A stretch of DNA of 64,000 bases from Bacillota bacterium. GTDB taxonomy: Bacteria > Bacillota > Clostridia > Lachnospirales > Lachnospiraceae. A program made the position numbers and the translations under genes. Below the pieces are notes generated by a model. That model did no database searches and was not told where the DNA came from. It saw only the letters and a list, made by a program, of their open reading frames with translations. Numbering within the stretch: position 1 is the first letter of the stretch; every line of letters begins with the position of its first letter. Below, piece after piece: positions 35,278 through 44,267 of this stretch. Where the stretch lies: NCBI GenBank assembly GCA_023439505.1, contig JAEXNR010000001.1, positions 83,692 to 147,691 on the forward strand, read 5' to 3'.

Positions 35278-36642
35278 TTACTTCTTCAAAGCCTTCTGCT
35301 GTTCAATACTTTTATTAAGCAAGGATTGAACGGTATCAGCCATAGACTCACAGTAATCTTTCGCACTTATTTCACCGTTAAACACTGACTCCGCACCTGA
35401 ATTAAACTCACTCCACCACTCCTGATTAAAGGTTTTTGACTGAGTTGCCAGACGCCCGTAATCGTCAAGTACATTTAAGAAAGCCTTCTTATTGGCAGGA
35501 GCTTTGTCCATCTTCATATATTCTCCATATGCCATATCCTTCAAGGTAGGTACAGACATACCGGTTGTATAACTTGTACGCTGCGCATCTTGATTAAAAG
35601 CAAGGAATGCTGCCAGGTCACATGCCGCCTGAACATTTTTACTGGAAGGCGCCACTGCCAGACCGGCACTGCCAAACCAAATCGCCTTATTTCCTGTATT
35701 GGGACTCACCGGCCAATCCATCAGATCCCAAGCAAAATCACAGTTATTCCATAAATCAGCAGTAGCCCATGATCCAACGCCCATCATGCCAAGTTTTCCC
35801 TGCATAAAGCGGTCATAGCTGCTTAACGAGGATTCTTCTGCGGAAGATGGCGCTACTTTATATTTGCAGCGAAGATCGGCAACATACTGGAAGGCTTCTT
35901 CAAATTTTGGTTCAGTAAATGCAACTTTTGTCAGGGATGGATCCAGCCAATCGGCACCATTTGACCATACTGCCGACTCCATGGAATACATGGAGGTACC
36001 ATAAACATCACCTTTTGTCAGCTTCTTTGCTGCTTCCAAATAATCATTCCAATCCCATGGAGCATCTTCTGTCGGAGGTGTAACCCCTGCAGCCTCGAAC
36101 AAATCCTTATTATATACAACAGAAAAAGCACTTACATCTTTGGGCAACGCATAAATCGGCCCATTGCCTAATCCGTTTCCATCATATTTGTAAATATTAA
36201 TTGCGTTATCCCATACATTGCTTACATCGAATATGTCATTATTATTCACATAAGCGGTAAGATCATATAAATTACCGGTTGCTGCATACTTCATCACATA
36301 ATCAACACCACAGTAAAATACATCAGGCTGATCATCAGCAGCTATCATATTCTGCAGCTTTGTATCGTAATCACCATTTGGAACCACTATGTACTCGACG
36401 GTTATATTCTTGTGCTGTTCTTCAAATTGATCAATCATGGCCTGAAATGTTGCGACCTCCGCGTCATTTCCCCAACCCATGAACTTTAATTTGATCGGTT
36501 CTTCTCCATCCGCTTTCGTGCTCTGTTTTTGATCAGCGCCCTGATTTCCCTGATTTGACGAAGTATCATTCGTTTTTTTACATCCTGCTAATCCTATCAC
36601 TGCAACTGCAAGTAAAAAAATCATCAATAATCTTAATTTCAT
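35278..36642 (-). CDS. Extracellular oligosaccharide-binding lipoprotein, CUT1 family
   Basis: The 454-residue lipoprotein has a signal LLAVAVIGLAGC (Cys at about 20), a Ser/Asn/Gln-rich linker, and a MalE/UgpB-type fold (LKFMGWGNDAEVATFQAMID; VFYCGVDYVMKYAATGNLYD; GKLGMMGVGSWATADLWNN). GGGAGG lies six to seven bases before the ATG. It is the first gene of the GH43/GH2 operon and lies opposite the regulator gene. Its control region contains two copies of an AACAATA-T-TATTGTT type palindrome. The ligand is likely a short plant-derived oligosaccharide. Confidence 0.92.
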   Translation of the reverse strand: MKLRLLMIFLLAVAVIGLAGCKKTNDTSSNQGNQGADQKQSTKADGEEPIKLKFMGWGNDAEVATFQAMIDQFEEQHKNITVEYIVVPNGDYDTKLQNMIAADDQPDVFYCGVDYVMKYAATGNLYDLTAYVNNNDIFDVSNVWDNAINIYKYDGNGLGNGPIYALPKDVSAFSVVYNKDLFEAAGVTPPTEDAPWDWNDYLEAAKKLTKGDVYGTSMYSMESAVWSNGADWLDPSLTKVAFTEPKFEEAFQYVADLRCKYKVAPSSAEESSLSSYDRFMQGKLGMMGVGSWATADLWNNCDFAWDLMDWPVSPNTGNKAIWFGSAGLAVAPSSKNVQAACDLAAFLAFNQDAQRTSYTTGMSVPTLKDMAYGEYMKMDKAPANKKAFLNVLDDYGRLATQSKTFNQEWWSEFNSGAESVFNGEISAKDYCESMADTVQSLLNKSIEQQKALKK

Positions 36643-36674
36643 AAAGAGCCTCCCTCTATTATCTTATTAATTAA

Positions 36675-36689
36675 AACAATATTAATGTT
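36675..36689. promoter_or_regulatory. Candidate operator copy 1
   Basis: AACAATATTAATGTT is the palindrome AACAATA-T-TATTGTT with one mismatch. It lies 33 bases upstream of the binding-protein start codon, where it could block transcription of the glycan operon. Confidence 0.45.
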
Positions 36690-36843
36690 ACAATTCGTAA
36701 TATTTCTTCTATGTTTCCTTTCTTGTCAAGATATTTTATAACATATATATTGTTTCTTTTCAATCAAATATTATCATTTATATACATATATGTCAATAGA
36801 CAAATATGTAATTCTTGTTTTTTGTGCTTATTACCGCTTTTAA

Positions 36844-36858
36844 AACAATATTATTGTT
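36844..36858. promoter_or_regulatory. Candidate operator copy 2
   Basis: AACAATATTATTGTT is a perfect odd-length palindrome in the middle of the 304-base divergent control region. It defines the consensus for the other two copies. Confidence 0.5.
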
Positions 36859-36881
36859 ATTATATAATATATTATTATTCA

Positions 36882-36910
36882 TGGACATCATTTCATAATT
36901 GTGATATCAT
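36882..36910 (+). promoter_or_regulatory. Promoter of the ArsR-type regulator gene, with operator copy 3 at its start site
   Basis: TGGACA (36882-36887) and TATCAT (36905-36910) are spaced by 17 bases, each one base from consensus. A third, weaker match to the palindrome (36919-36933) covers the expected start site and the ribosome site, consistent with self-repression. Confidence 0.5.
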
Positions 36911-36946
36911 TATTGTAAAACAGTATTATTGGAGGAATCGTATCGT

Positions 36947-37867
36947 ATGTCTAAAATATTAGAATTAAATGCTGATAACGAAGAAATGCTTTGTAATGTC
37001 TCTAAAGCTCTTTCATCTCCCGATCGCATTAAAATAATAAAACTATTATATTATAACAGCTATAATATCGGAGAAATTGCAGAGCAGCTTCAAATACCGG
37101 CATCGACTGCCGCTTTACATGTACGTATTTTAGAAAGTGCCAACCTGATACACACAGAGCAGCAGCCGGGTTGCCGTGGTTCCATGAAATTGTGCAGCAG
37201 AAAGAATGATTTAGTAAGTATACGATTAAACGGTATGTCTGCGGGTGTAGATCAGATTTCCACTATATCAATGCCTGTGGGAGCATTCACGGATTGCCAT
37301 ATCCTTCCCACTTGCGGGCTGGTTGCTACCGATGGTTATATCGGATATGAGGACAGGCCCTCCGACTTCTTTTTACCCTCCCGCTTCAAAGCACAGCTCC
37401 TTTGGTCAGCCGGTGGATATGTGGAGTATAAATTTCCTTATACACTTGGCCCAAATACCAGTCTAAATCAACTTTTACTTACGTTCGAGGCTTGTTCGGA
37501 GGTGGCAAATTACAGAGAAAACTGGAAATCCGACATCACAATCTGGATTAACGGCCACGAATGCGGTACCTGGAGATGTCCAGGGGATTTTGGTGCAAGA
37601 AGAGGAAGGCTTAACCCTGGTTGGTGGGAAAATGGGGCTACCCAATATGGACTTTTGACAACCGTTACAATCACTGATAAAATGACACTAATCAACAACG
37701 AGGAAAGCAGCGCCATCGGATTATCCAAGCTGGATCTGCCGGATCATAGTTATATTACTGTTCGTATTGGAAACAAAGAAGACGCGGCTTATCCCGGAGG
37801 CTTTAATCTCTTTGGACAAAAATTCGGAGATTATGAGCAAGATATCAATATGTCCTTTATATACTAA
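36947..37867 (+). CDS. ArsR-type transcriptional regulator with large C-terminal beta-rich domain
   Basis: The 306-residue protein has a winged helix at about 8-80 of the ArsR type (SKALSSPDRIKIIKLLYY, then IGEIAEQLQIPASTAALHVR). About 200 residues follow that are rich in beta strands and Trp/Gly (WINGHECGTWRCPGDFG, GGYVEYKFPY), resembling a jelly-roll or galactose-binding fold rather than a metal site. No ArsR metal-binding Cys cluster is seen. It probably senses the sugar handled by the divergent operon. A TTG at 36929 overlaps the GGAGG; the ATG at 36947 lies 11 bases after it. Confidence 0.78.
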   Translation: MSKILELNADNEEMLCNVSKALSSPDRIKIIKLLYYNSYNIGEIAEQLQIPASTAALHVRILESANLIHTEQQPGCRGSMKLCSRKNDLVSIRLNGMSAGVDQISTISMPVGAFTDCHILPTCGLVATDGYIGYEDRPSDFFLPSRFKAQLLWSAGGYVEYKFPYTLGPNTSLNQLLLTFEACSEVANYRENWKSDITIWINGHECGTWRCPGDFGARRGRLNPGWWENGATQYGLLTTVTITDKMTLINNEESSAIGLSKLDLPDHSYITVRIGNKEDAAYPGGFNLFGQKFGDYEQDINMSFIY

Positions 37868-37910
37868 ATACCAGGCTTTCGTCAAAACGAAATCCGTTCC
37901 ATTCCTCATA

Positions 37911-37960
37911 AATAAAAGAACAGTACCTATGTCACTTAAACATGGGTCTGTTCTTTTATT
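37911..37960 (+). terminator. Terminator after the regulator gene
   Basis: Long stem (37911-37929 with 37942-37960, arms rich in AATAAAAGAACAG) with a mostly paired 18-19 positions and TTTTATTT at its end. A-rich sequence before it gives T on the other strand, so it may also stop the converging MFS gene. Confidence 0.8.
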
Positions 37961-38043
37961 TATGTCAGCTTTACTGACCACGGCCGGAATATGAAAGATC
38001 ACTCCATCCCTTTATATTTGTTGTGTTTTACATCCTCTGCCCG

Positions 38044-39294
38044 TTAATTGACACTGCTCGAACTTAGCTGCTGCTCTCTGGGTAAGGTTAGAAAAATAAT
38101 AAACCCGATGATAAACAGAGGTATAATCCCGACAATACTTAATCTGGCTCTGCCGGTGATAGTAGCTGTAAGGGACATTACGGTAGGTCCTATAATAGCT
38201 GAGAATTTACCAAAGATATTATAGAATCCAAAGAATTCATTAGATCTTTCCTTGGGTACGATCTTAGCATAGTAGGATCTGCTGAGTGCTTGTATTCCTC
38301 CCTGTGCGGAGCCGATCAATGCACCCAAAACGAAAATATGCCATACAGAAGTAATAAAGTATGCCGCGATGCAGGATATGATATAAGTAAGAATCCCAAC
38401 CCCAATCATTGTTCTGGCCGTGAACCGTTTTGCCAGATTGCCATAGAGAATTGCGCAGGGAAATGCAATAATCTGTATAATCAGCAAAATTCCCAACAGG
38501 GTAAATGTATCCAGTGCCTCATCCCCTAAAATTGATGTTGCATAAGGAACTACCATTTTTATTATGGTATCCACTCCATCTATGTAGAAAAAATATGCCG
38601 CCAGGAAAACGAATACAATTTTATGTTTTCTGATGTTCTTAAATGTTACAGCCAATCGTTTGAAGCTATTCATCACCGGTCGCGGTTCCGGCTCAATATA
38701 GTGCCTTTGCTTCACATCCCGTATCATCGGGAGGGTCAGCAGGCCCCACCAAAGCGCTGTAATAATAAACCCAATCTGATAACCGATTGCCTGATCCATT
38801 CCCATAAAAAATATGAGTGCAAGACTGATGCCAAAAGGAATGACACTGGAGATATATCCGAAGGCAAATCCAAGGGAAGAAACCTTGTCCATCCTCTCGT
38901 CGCTCGAAACATCCACCAGAAAAGCATCGTAAAAAATGTTTGAACCTGCAAACCCTATTGAAGAAAGCACAAAGAAAATAATCAACAGCTGCCATTGCCC
39001 ACCGGAGGGAGAAACAAATGCCAGCGCTGCGGTTGCAAATACCCCAACAGCTGTGAAAAATACAAAGAACCGTTTCTTCTTATCCTTATAATCGGCTATG
39101 GTGCCCAGGATTGGACTGAGTACTGCTACAAAAATACTTGCCAGTGAATTAAAGTAACCGAGATCCATACTACTTTTTACATTCTCAAACATTCCGAATA
39201 TGATCGGAAGCAAAGCTGTTGTAACCGCCATTGAGTAAGCTGAATTACCGCAATCAACCATAATCCATGATTTTTCTTCTCTGCTTAATTTCAT
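38044..39294 (-). CDS. MFS transporter, UMF1 (Atg22-like) family
   Basis: The 416-residue protein has 12 predicted membrane segments. It matches the UMF1 group: DCGNSAYSMAVTTALLPI in segment 1, LSPILGTIADYKDKKKRF after segment 2, and GSNIFYDAFLVDV. The yeast relative exports amino acids from vacuoles; bacterial substrates are unknown. AAGGGAG lies before the ATG. It is a single-gene unit. Confidence 0.88.
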   Translation of the reverse strand: MKLSREEKSWIMVDCGNSAYSMAVTTALLPIIFGMFENVKSSMDLGYFNSLASIFVAVLSPILGTIADYKDKKKRFFVFFTAVGVFATAALAFVSPSGGQWQLLIIFFVLSSIGFAGSNIFYDAFLVDVSSDERMDKVSSLGFAFGYISSVIPFGISLALIFFMGMDQAIGYQIGFIITALWWGLLTLPMIRDVKQRHYIEPEPRPVMNSFKRLAVTFKNIRKHKIVFVFLAAYFFYIDGVDTIIKMVVPYATSILGDEALDTFTLLGILLIIQIIAFPCAILYGNLAKRFTARTMIGVGILTYIISCIAAYFITSVWHIFVLGALIGSAQGGIQALSRSYYAKIVPKERSNEFFGFYNIFGKFSAIIGPTVMSLTATITGRARLSIVGIIPLFIIGFIIFLTLPREQQLSSSSVN

Positions 39295-39397
39295 GAATGA
39301 ATTCTCCCTTATGATTTATTATTAAAATTATATCATACTGTAACAGTCAAAAAGTAAAATCAATGTAAACTATAGGTAATTTTTTTGTCATTTTCTT

Positions 39398-40369
39398 TTA
39401 ATGATCCTTTATATATTTAAATATTGCTTCGTAATATTCCCTTCTAATCCTCGTATCTGCATTATAGATCTCATGCCTGGAATCGGGAATATGCAATAGC
39501 TCTGTGTTTTGGGATTTTGACGCAAATGTCTTCTGTCCCTCCGGTTTCACTGTCGTATCTTTACCCGCCTGAAAAAGGAGTATGGGTGTTTTCACCAGCT
39601 TCGCATTCCTGTGCAATTGTTCCACGGCTCGTAAACTTGCCAGTGTCCATGCGCAGGTGGCACCATAGGTCTGATAATTCTCATCCTGTAATCGTTTTGA
39701 GAAAATATCCAGATATCTTGCTTTTGAGAGGCAGCTGCTTGTCTCATATTCGGGAACTTTTCGAAATGGGCCATGTCCGGGCACATAATCAGTTTCTGAT
39801 CCGATCAACCGTTTGAACAACAGCACGAATCTGACAATAAATGCAGGAATTTTACCAAAGTTAATATCCAACATGGGAGATGACAGTATGGCACAGGAAA
39901 ATATCTCAGGATATTGCTCCAGATACAATGCGGCAATTGCTCCTCCCATAGAATGTGCATACAGAACCAGTTTTTTATGTATCTTGTCCTTTAAGATTAT
40001 CTCTGTAATCAGTGTATGAAAATCCTCCACATATTCCTCATATGAGTTGATCAGAACCTTCCCTCTGTCCCCTATGTTTCTTTGAGAATATCCATGTCCC
40101 CGGTGATCCGGTATATACACCGAATAGCCCTCCTGAAAAAAGTAGAAGATCACCTCCTCAAACTTTTTCGTGAATTCACAAAAGCCATGGGACATAACAA
40201 TAACAGCCTTTTCCTGAGGATGTTGATAAGATTCGTAAAATATCCTGCTTCCATCAAAGCTGCTAATATACCAGCACTTTCGTTCCCGATCCAGGAGAGG
40301 ACGAACCATATGCGTCATCTTTTCCTCATAGTCCTCTTCCCCCAGAAATATCTTACCAGCCGCTTCCAT
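39398..40369 (-). CDS. Alpha/beta hydrolase, lysophospholipase/monoacylglycerol lipase type
   Basis: The 323-residue hydrolase has an oxyanion motif MSHGFCEFTKKF, nucleophile Ser in YAHSMGGAIA, catalytic Asp in FQAGKDTTV and His in IPDSRHEIYN. No signal peptide is visible. It overlaps the glycerophosphodiesterase gene by 17 bases, so both probably act in lipid recycling: this enzyme frees the acyl chain and the diesterase cleaves the headgroup. The start at 40369 follows AAAGGA by nine bases; a longer frame from a TTG has no ribosome site. Confidence 0.85.
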   Translation of the reverse strand: MEAAGKIFLGEEDYEEKMTHMVRPLLDRERKCWYISSFDGSRIFYESYQHPQEKAVIVMSHGFCEFTKKFEEVIFYFFQEGYSVYIPDHRGHGYSQRNIGDRGKVLINSYEEYVEDFHTLITEIILKDKIHKKLVLYAHSMGGAIAALYLEQYPEIFSCAILSSPMLDINFGKIPAFIVRFVLLFKRLIGSETDYVPGHGPFRKVPEYETSSCLSKARYLDIFSKRLQDENYQTYGATCAWTLASLRAVEQLHRNAKLVKTPILLFQAGKDTTVKPEGQKTFASKSQNTELLHIPDSRHEIYNADTRIRREYYEAIFKYIKDH

Positions 40370-41114
40370 CTCCTGATTTCCTTTCCCATTGGTTGACCAC
40401 GTTACGCCCAAGATCCGGATAATTGGTGATCATTGCATCAATACCATACTCACACAGCATTCTCATCTCTTCAATCTCGTTGACCGTCCATGGTCTTATC
40501 GCGATATTTCTTTCCTTACAATCCTTAATAAAATTGGGATATTGCAAATTATAAATGGCCGGATGCAATGCTTCAACATGATACCTGCTTGCATATTCCG
40601 GCATATCCAGATATCCGTCCTCATATAGAAAGCCTGTTTTTACACAATGATCCAATCTTTTTAGTTTCATTACGGAATAATGATTAAAGGAGGAATATAT
40701 CACATGTTCCTCCATCCCCATATTTCTGGTCAATTCCATTACCCTTTCTTCGATATCAGGATAGAAAATAATGCCGTTTTTAATCTCTACATTGATTGTT
40801 AACTGGGTATCTTTCATCAAATGATATACTTCCTCTAATGTGGGGATTTTTACCACCCCATATTCCGGAAATTTTTTATTCACATTCAATTGCTTTAATT
40901 CCTCACAGGTAAAATCTTTCACCCAACCCTTTACATCGCTGACACGATGTAAGGTTTCATCATGGATGATCACCAGCTGTCCATCCCGGGACATCTGTAC
41001 ATCCAGTTCTATGCCGTCTGCTTTTAACTCAATCGCCTTTTGAAATGCCTCCAGTGTATTCTCGGGTGCATATCCGGAAGCTCCTCTGTGCGCCCATACC
41101 AAAGTTCTTTTCAT
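40353..41114 (-). CDS. Glycerophosphodiester phosphodiesterase
   Basis: The 253-residue TIM-barrel enzyme has WAHRGASGYAPENT (catalytic His10), DGIELDVQMSRDGQLVIIHD (metal Glu and Asp, second His) and TINVEIKNG. It cuts glycerophosphodiesters into glycerol-3-phosphate and an alcohol. No signal peptide is present, so it is the cytoplasmic UgpQ-like form. It is the first gene of a two-gene unit with the lipase-like hydrolase. Confidence 0.93.
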   Translation of the reverse strand: MKRTLVWAHRGASGYAPENTLEAFQKAIELKADGIELDVQMSRDGQLVIIHDETLHRVSDVKGWVKDFTCEELKQLNVNKKFPEYGVVKIPTLEEVYHLMKDTQLTINVEIKNGIIFYPDIEERVMELTRNMGMEEHVIYSSFNHYSVMKLKRLDHCVKTGFLYEDGYLDMPEYASRYHVEALHPAIYNLQYPNFIKDCKERNIAIRPWTVNEIEEMRMLCEYGIDAMITNYPDLGRNVVNQWERKSGDGSGW

Positions 41115-41258
41115 ATTCTTCTTCCTTTCCGATGAACCTCTTCCTCTTTCTTCCTTTATTATACGCTTATATCATTAAATAAACCAAAATAAATGTAAAA
41201 TTTAACTTATATTATTATAAAAGAATCATCTGGAAACTCTCTGGAATTTCTTCACGAC

Positions 41259-41290
41259 AAAAAACCCGGTATGAATATTTTCATACCGGG
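41259..41290 (-). terminator. Terminator of the amino-acid ABC operon
   Basis: A perfect 10-bp stem (41265-41274 with 41281-41290, CCCGGTATGA arm) with a six-base loop is followed by six T on the minus strand. Confidence 0.92.
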
Positions 41291-41308
41291 CTAACCTTGG
41301 ACAACTGA

Positions 41309-42079
41309 TTACAGCACACTTTTTAAGAAATTAATTGCTTTTTCGTTCTTCGCATGTTCAAATAATTCTTTGGGACTTCCTTCTTCCAGTATCATACCAT
41401 CCGCCATAAAGACCACCCTGTCTGCAACCTCTCTTGCAAATCCCATCTCATGGGTTACACATAGCATTGTCATACCCTGTTTGGCAAGATCCTTCATAAC
41501 GTTAAGAACTTCACCTACAAGTTCCGGATCAAGGGCACTGGTAGGTTCGTCAAATAACATGATCTCAGGTTCCATTGCGAGGGCCCTTGCGATAGCAACA
41601 CGCTGCTGCTGTCCTCCGGATAACTTACTTGGAAATTGATCGAGCTTATCTGTAAGACCTACCCGTTCAATCAGTCTGTTTGCCAGCTTCATTACCTCTT
41701 CTTTGGACTTCTTTCTGACAGACTGAGGTGCTATCATAACATTTTCAAGTACAGTCTTATGAGGAAAGAGATTAAACCGCTGAAATACCATCCCGATCTC
41801 TAAGAGCATTGCTTTCTGCTTGTCTGCTGCTATTCTATGTACCGTCCGGTTATGTTCTCTATGAAGACATAACTCATCTTTGATAAAGATCTTTCCGGTG
41901 GTAATCTTCTCCAGCTGATTCAGTGAACGAAGATACGTGGACTTGCCTGCTCCGGATGGTCCAATGATACAGATAACCTCACCCTTCTTCACTTCCAGAT
42001 TAACATCCTTGAGAACCTCTAATGATCCAAAGGATTTCCCCAAGTGCTCTGTTTTTAATATATATTCATAATCACTCAT
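41309..42079 (-). CDS. Polar amino-acid ABC transporter ATPase, GlnQ type
   Basis: The 256-residue ATPase has GPSGAGKSTYLRSL (Walker A), LSGGQQQRVAIARAL (signature), IMLFDEPTSALDP (Walker B) and a switch His in CVTHEMGFAREV. It powers import of a polar amino acid through the permease encoded ten bases upstream. The order binding protein, permease, ATPase is complete and ends at a strong terminator. Ligand not assignable. Confidence 0.93.
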   Translation of the reverse strand: MSDYEYILKTEHLGKSFGSLEVLKDVNLEVKKGEVICIIGPSGAGKSTYLRSLNQLEKITTGKIFIKDELCLHREHNRTVHRIAADKQKAMLLEIGMVFQRFNLFPHKTVLENVMIAPQSVRKKSKEEVMKLANRLIERVGLTDKLDQFPSKLSGGQQQRVAIARALAMEPEIMLFDEPTSALDPELVGEVLNVMKDLAKQGMTMLCVTHEMGFAREVADRVVFMADGMILEEGSPKELFEHAKNEKAINFLKSVL

Positions 42080-42088
42080 AGCTGCCTC

Positions 42089-43129
42089 CTACTCATAAAT
42101 TGAGAGTCGTTTCTCAATTTTTCCAAAGATATATGTAAAAATTGCAGTTATGATAAGATAAATGATAAGTGCAGGTAGAAATACCAGATAATTACCTTCG
42201 CTGGTCATAATTGTCTTCGATATTGTCGTGATATCCATCAGCGAGATCGCAAATACCAGCGAGACATCTTTAATCATCATAACAAATTCATTACAAAGAG
42301 GCGGAATCATTCTTCGGATTGCCTGAGGAATAATGATTTTACCCATGGTTTGAGCATAATTCATACCCAGTGCTTTGGACGCTTCATGCTGTCCCTTGTC
42401 AATGGACTGAATTGCCGCACGAACAATCTCTGCACAATATGCCGCCGAATTCAGGGAAAAAGCAATTAACGCCGCTACAAAAGCTCCTTTATATACTGCT
42501 TCCGGATCCCCTTTGTCAAATAAACCTCTCCAGGCGAAACCAAAGATTCCCGGTATTGAAAAATATACAACGAATAACTGAATCAACAACGGTGTGCCCC
42601 GAAAGAAAAAGATATAGCTGCTGCTTAATTTACTGATCAGTGGATTTTTTGATATTTTTCCCAAGGCCAGGAAAACGCTGAGTACAAAACCTAAAGCCAT
42701 GGATAATGTGGTCAGCAGCAACGTTAACTTTGCACCATGTAATACATTCTCGCCGGTTCCCAACATTCGATAAGTATAGTTCACCATCTGTCCGGCAAAT
42801 TTTGCTACCCCTGAATCCGCATTATATACGTTTCCGGCAAACCCCACATAAGATTCCTTTATGGCCTTTGCTCCTGAGGTTGTGAACGAAAGATAATTGA
42901 TGACACCAAGATCATTATAGGTAATTGTAAGATACTTCCTTGCACTGTCCTTTTCATCTTCAATCATCTGCTTCACTTTGTCAGAGGCATGATCCATCAT
43001 ATCTTCTCTCGATAGATTAAGTATCGAAAGGACTACCATTACCGTCAAAGCCGCCATAACAACTATGGCGGCAGCCTTTGACGAGCGTTTCCATTTTTTA
43101 ATGTCAACTATTCTCTTTATAATATTCAT
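42089..43129 (-). CDS. Polar amino-acid ABC transporter permease, HisM/GlnP type
   Basis: The 346-residue permease has its core in the second half (GAKLTLLLTTLSMALGFVLS; FFFRGTPLLIQLFVVYF; the EAA-like loop KALGMNYAQTMGKIIIPQA). Before it is a first membrane segment at about 20-40 and then some 80 extracytoplasmic residues (DDHAS-type, Asp/Glu/Lys-rich) that ordinary 220-residue permeases lack. Similar N-terminal additions occur in some Clostridia. The role of the extra part is unknown. Confidence 0.9.
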   Translation of the reverse strand: MNIIKRIVDIKKWKRSSKAAAIVVMAALTVMVVLSILNLSREDMMDHASDKVKQMIEDEKDSARKYLTITYNDLGVINYLSFTTSGAKAIKESYVGFAGNVYNADSGVAKFAGQMVNYTYRMLGTGENVLHGAKLTLLLTTLSMALGFVLSVFLALGKISKNPLISKLSSSYIFFFRGTPLLIQLFVVYFSIPGIFGFAWRGLFDKGDPEAVYKGAFVAALIAFSLNSAAYCAEIVRAAIQSIDKGQHEASKALGMNYAQTMGKIIIPQAIRRMIPPLCNEFVMMIKDVSLVFAISLMDITTISKTIMTSEGNYLVFLPALIIYLIITAIFTYIFGKIEKRLSIYE

Positions 43130-43167
43130 CCTTTATACCTGCTATTTTTATTTTTTATGTCCGTTCT

Positions 43168-44067
43168 TTATTGTGCACCAAACCAGTGAGCAGTATTTTC
43201 CTCAAAGAATCCTTCAGATGTAAGCTGCGCAATGGCCTGGTTGATTGCTGTTTGAAGGGCAGTATTTTGTTTTCCCATAGCAACACCAAACTGTTCCGGT
43301 TCACTTTCATCCTGAAAAGCTTTCACATATTTATCAGGGTAGGATGCCAGATATCCGTCTGCAACGGTGGAATCTACCACTACCGCATCTATTTCACCGT
43401 TATCAAGCTGTGTAAAACAGGTTGTTACTTTTTCATTTGCGGCGATGGTACAATCGATGGATCCTGTTGCCTTATAATCCGACATCAATTCATCAGAAGT
43501 CGTCTCCTTCTGTACTGCGATTGCCATTCCGTTCAGATCCTTAAAGCTTGCAATAGTTCCTTCAAAGTCAGGTCGAACTACAACGGACTGGTAATTGTTA
43601 ATATAAGGGTCGGAGAATAACATGGTCTCTTTTCTTTCCTCATTAATGGTAACCGCTGAAATTACGCAGTCATAGTTTGTGTCAATCCCCTGGAAGATAC
43701 CATCCCAGGCTGTATTGATGAAATTAACCTTTAACCCTAACTTTTCACCCAATGCATTGGCAAAATCAATATCATAGCCAACCGGAGTAGTTCCGTCTTC
43801 CGCAAAGTCCTCAAAAGGCGGGTATCCAATTTCAACACCAATGGTAAGGGTTCCATCATCCATAAGCTTAACACCTGAAAGATCAATTCCGGTTGTTTGT
43901 GCTGCCTCAGTAGGTTCTGCTTCATCGTCCGCAGGAGCTGCTTCCGGAGCCTGTGTTGCTGTGGGAGTAGGTTCCCCTGATGTTTCCTGCGCTGCTTTCG
44001 TACCGCACCCTGCGAATGAAATCACCATTGCAGCTGCTAATGTAAATGCCAAAAATTTCTTCTTCAT
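43168..44067 (-). CDS. Amino-acid-binding lipoprotein, family 3
   Basis: The 299-residue lipoprotein has a signal ending FAGC (Cys at about 21), a Thr/Pro/Glu-rich linker, and the family 3 fold: LTIGVEIGYPPFEDF, GYDIDFANALGEKLGLK, CVISAVTINEERKETMLFSD and AVQKETTSDELM. The Arg/Asp ligand-binding pattern is of the polar amino-acid class. AGGAGG precedes the ATG. Transcription from the promoter at 44136-44164 gives a short leader that contains a terminator-like hairpin. Confidence 0.92.
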   Translation of the reverse strand: MKKKFLAFTLAAAMVISFAGCGTKAAQETSGEPTPTATQAPEAAPADDEAEPTEAAQTTGIDLSGVKLMDDGTLTIGVEIGYPPFEDFAEDGTTPVGYDIDFANALGEKLGLKVNFINTAWDGIFQGIDTNYDCVISAVTINEERKETMLFSDPYINNYQSVVVRPDFEGTIASFKDLNGMAIAVQKETTSDELMSDYKATGSIDCTIAANEKVTTCFTQLDNGEIDAVVVDSTVADGYLASYPDKYVKAFQDESEPEQFGVAMGKQNTALQTAINQAIAQLTSEGFFEENTAHWFGAQ

Positions 44068-44084
44068 ATATTCTCCTCCTTAAT

Positions 44085-44121
44085 AAAATAAAGAGAGTTT
44101 CACTTAATAAGCAAAACTCCC
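44085..44121 (-). promoter_or_regulatory. Terminator-like hairpin in the amino-acid operon leader
   Basis: On the minus strand GGGAGTTT (44121-44114) pairs with AAACTCTC (44100-44093) over eight bases with one G-U pair, followed by TTTATTTTATT and then the ribosome site. It lies between promoter and first gene, so it could act as an attenuator. No antiterminator or leader peptide was recognised. Confidence 0.45.
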
Positions 44122-44135
44122 TTGTCTTATGAAAA

Positions 44136-44164
44136 AAAGTAGCATATCCTGAGGAACATGTCAA
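44136..44164 (-). promoter_or_regulatory. Promoter of the amino-acid ABC operon
   Basis: On the minus strand a perfect TTGACA (44164-44159) is followed after 17 bases by TACTTT (44141-44136), a weak -10. Start expected near 44129. Confidence 0.45.
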
Positions 44165-44267
44165 CAGAAAAACTTAATTTTATTAAATTATTTTATTATA
44201 GTTCCATTCCTCACGGTTTTGATCATCGGTGACAGTACCCCCATTGGTAATTTATATAAAATTCAGG

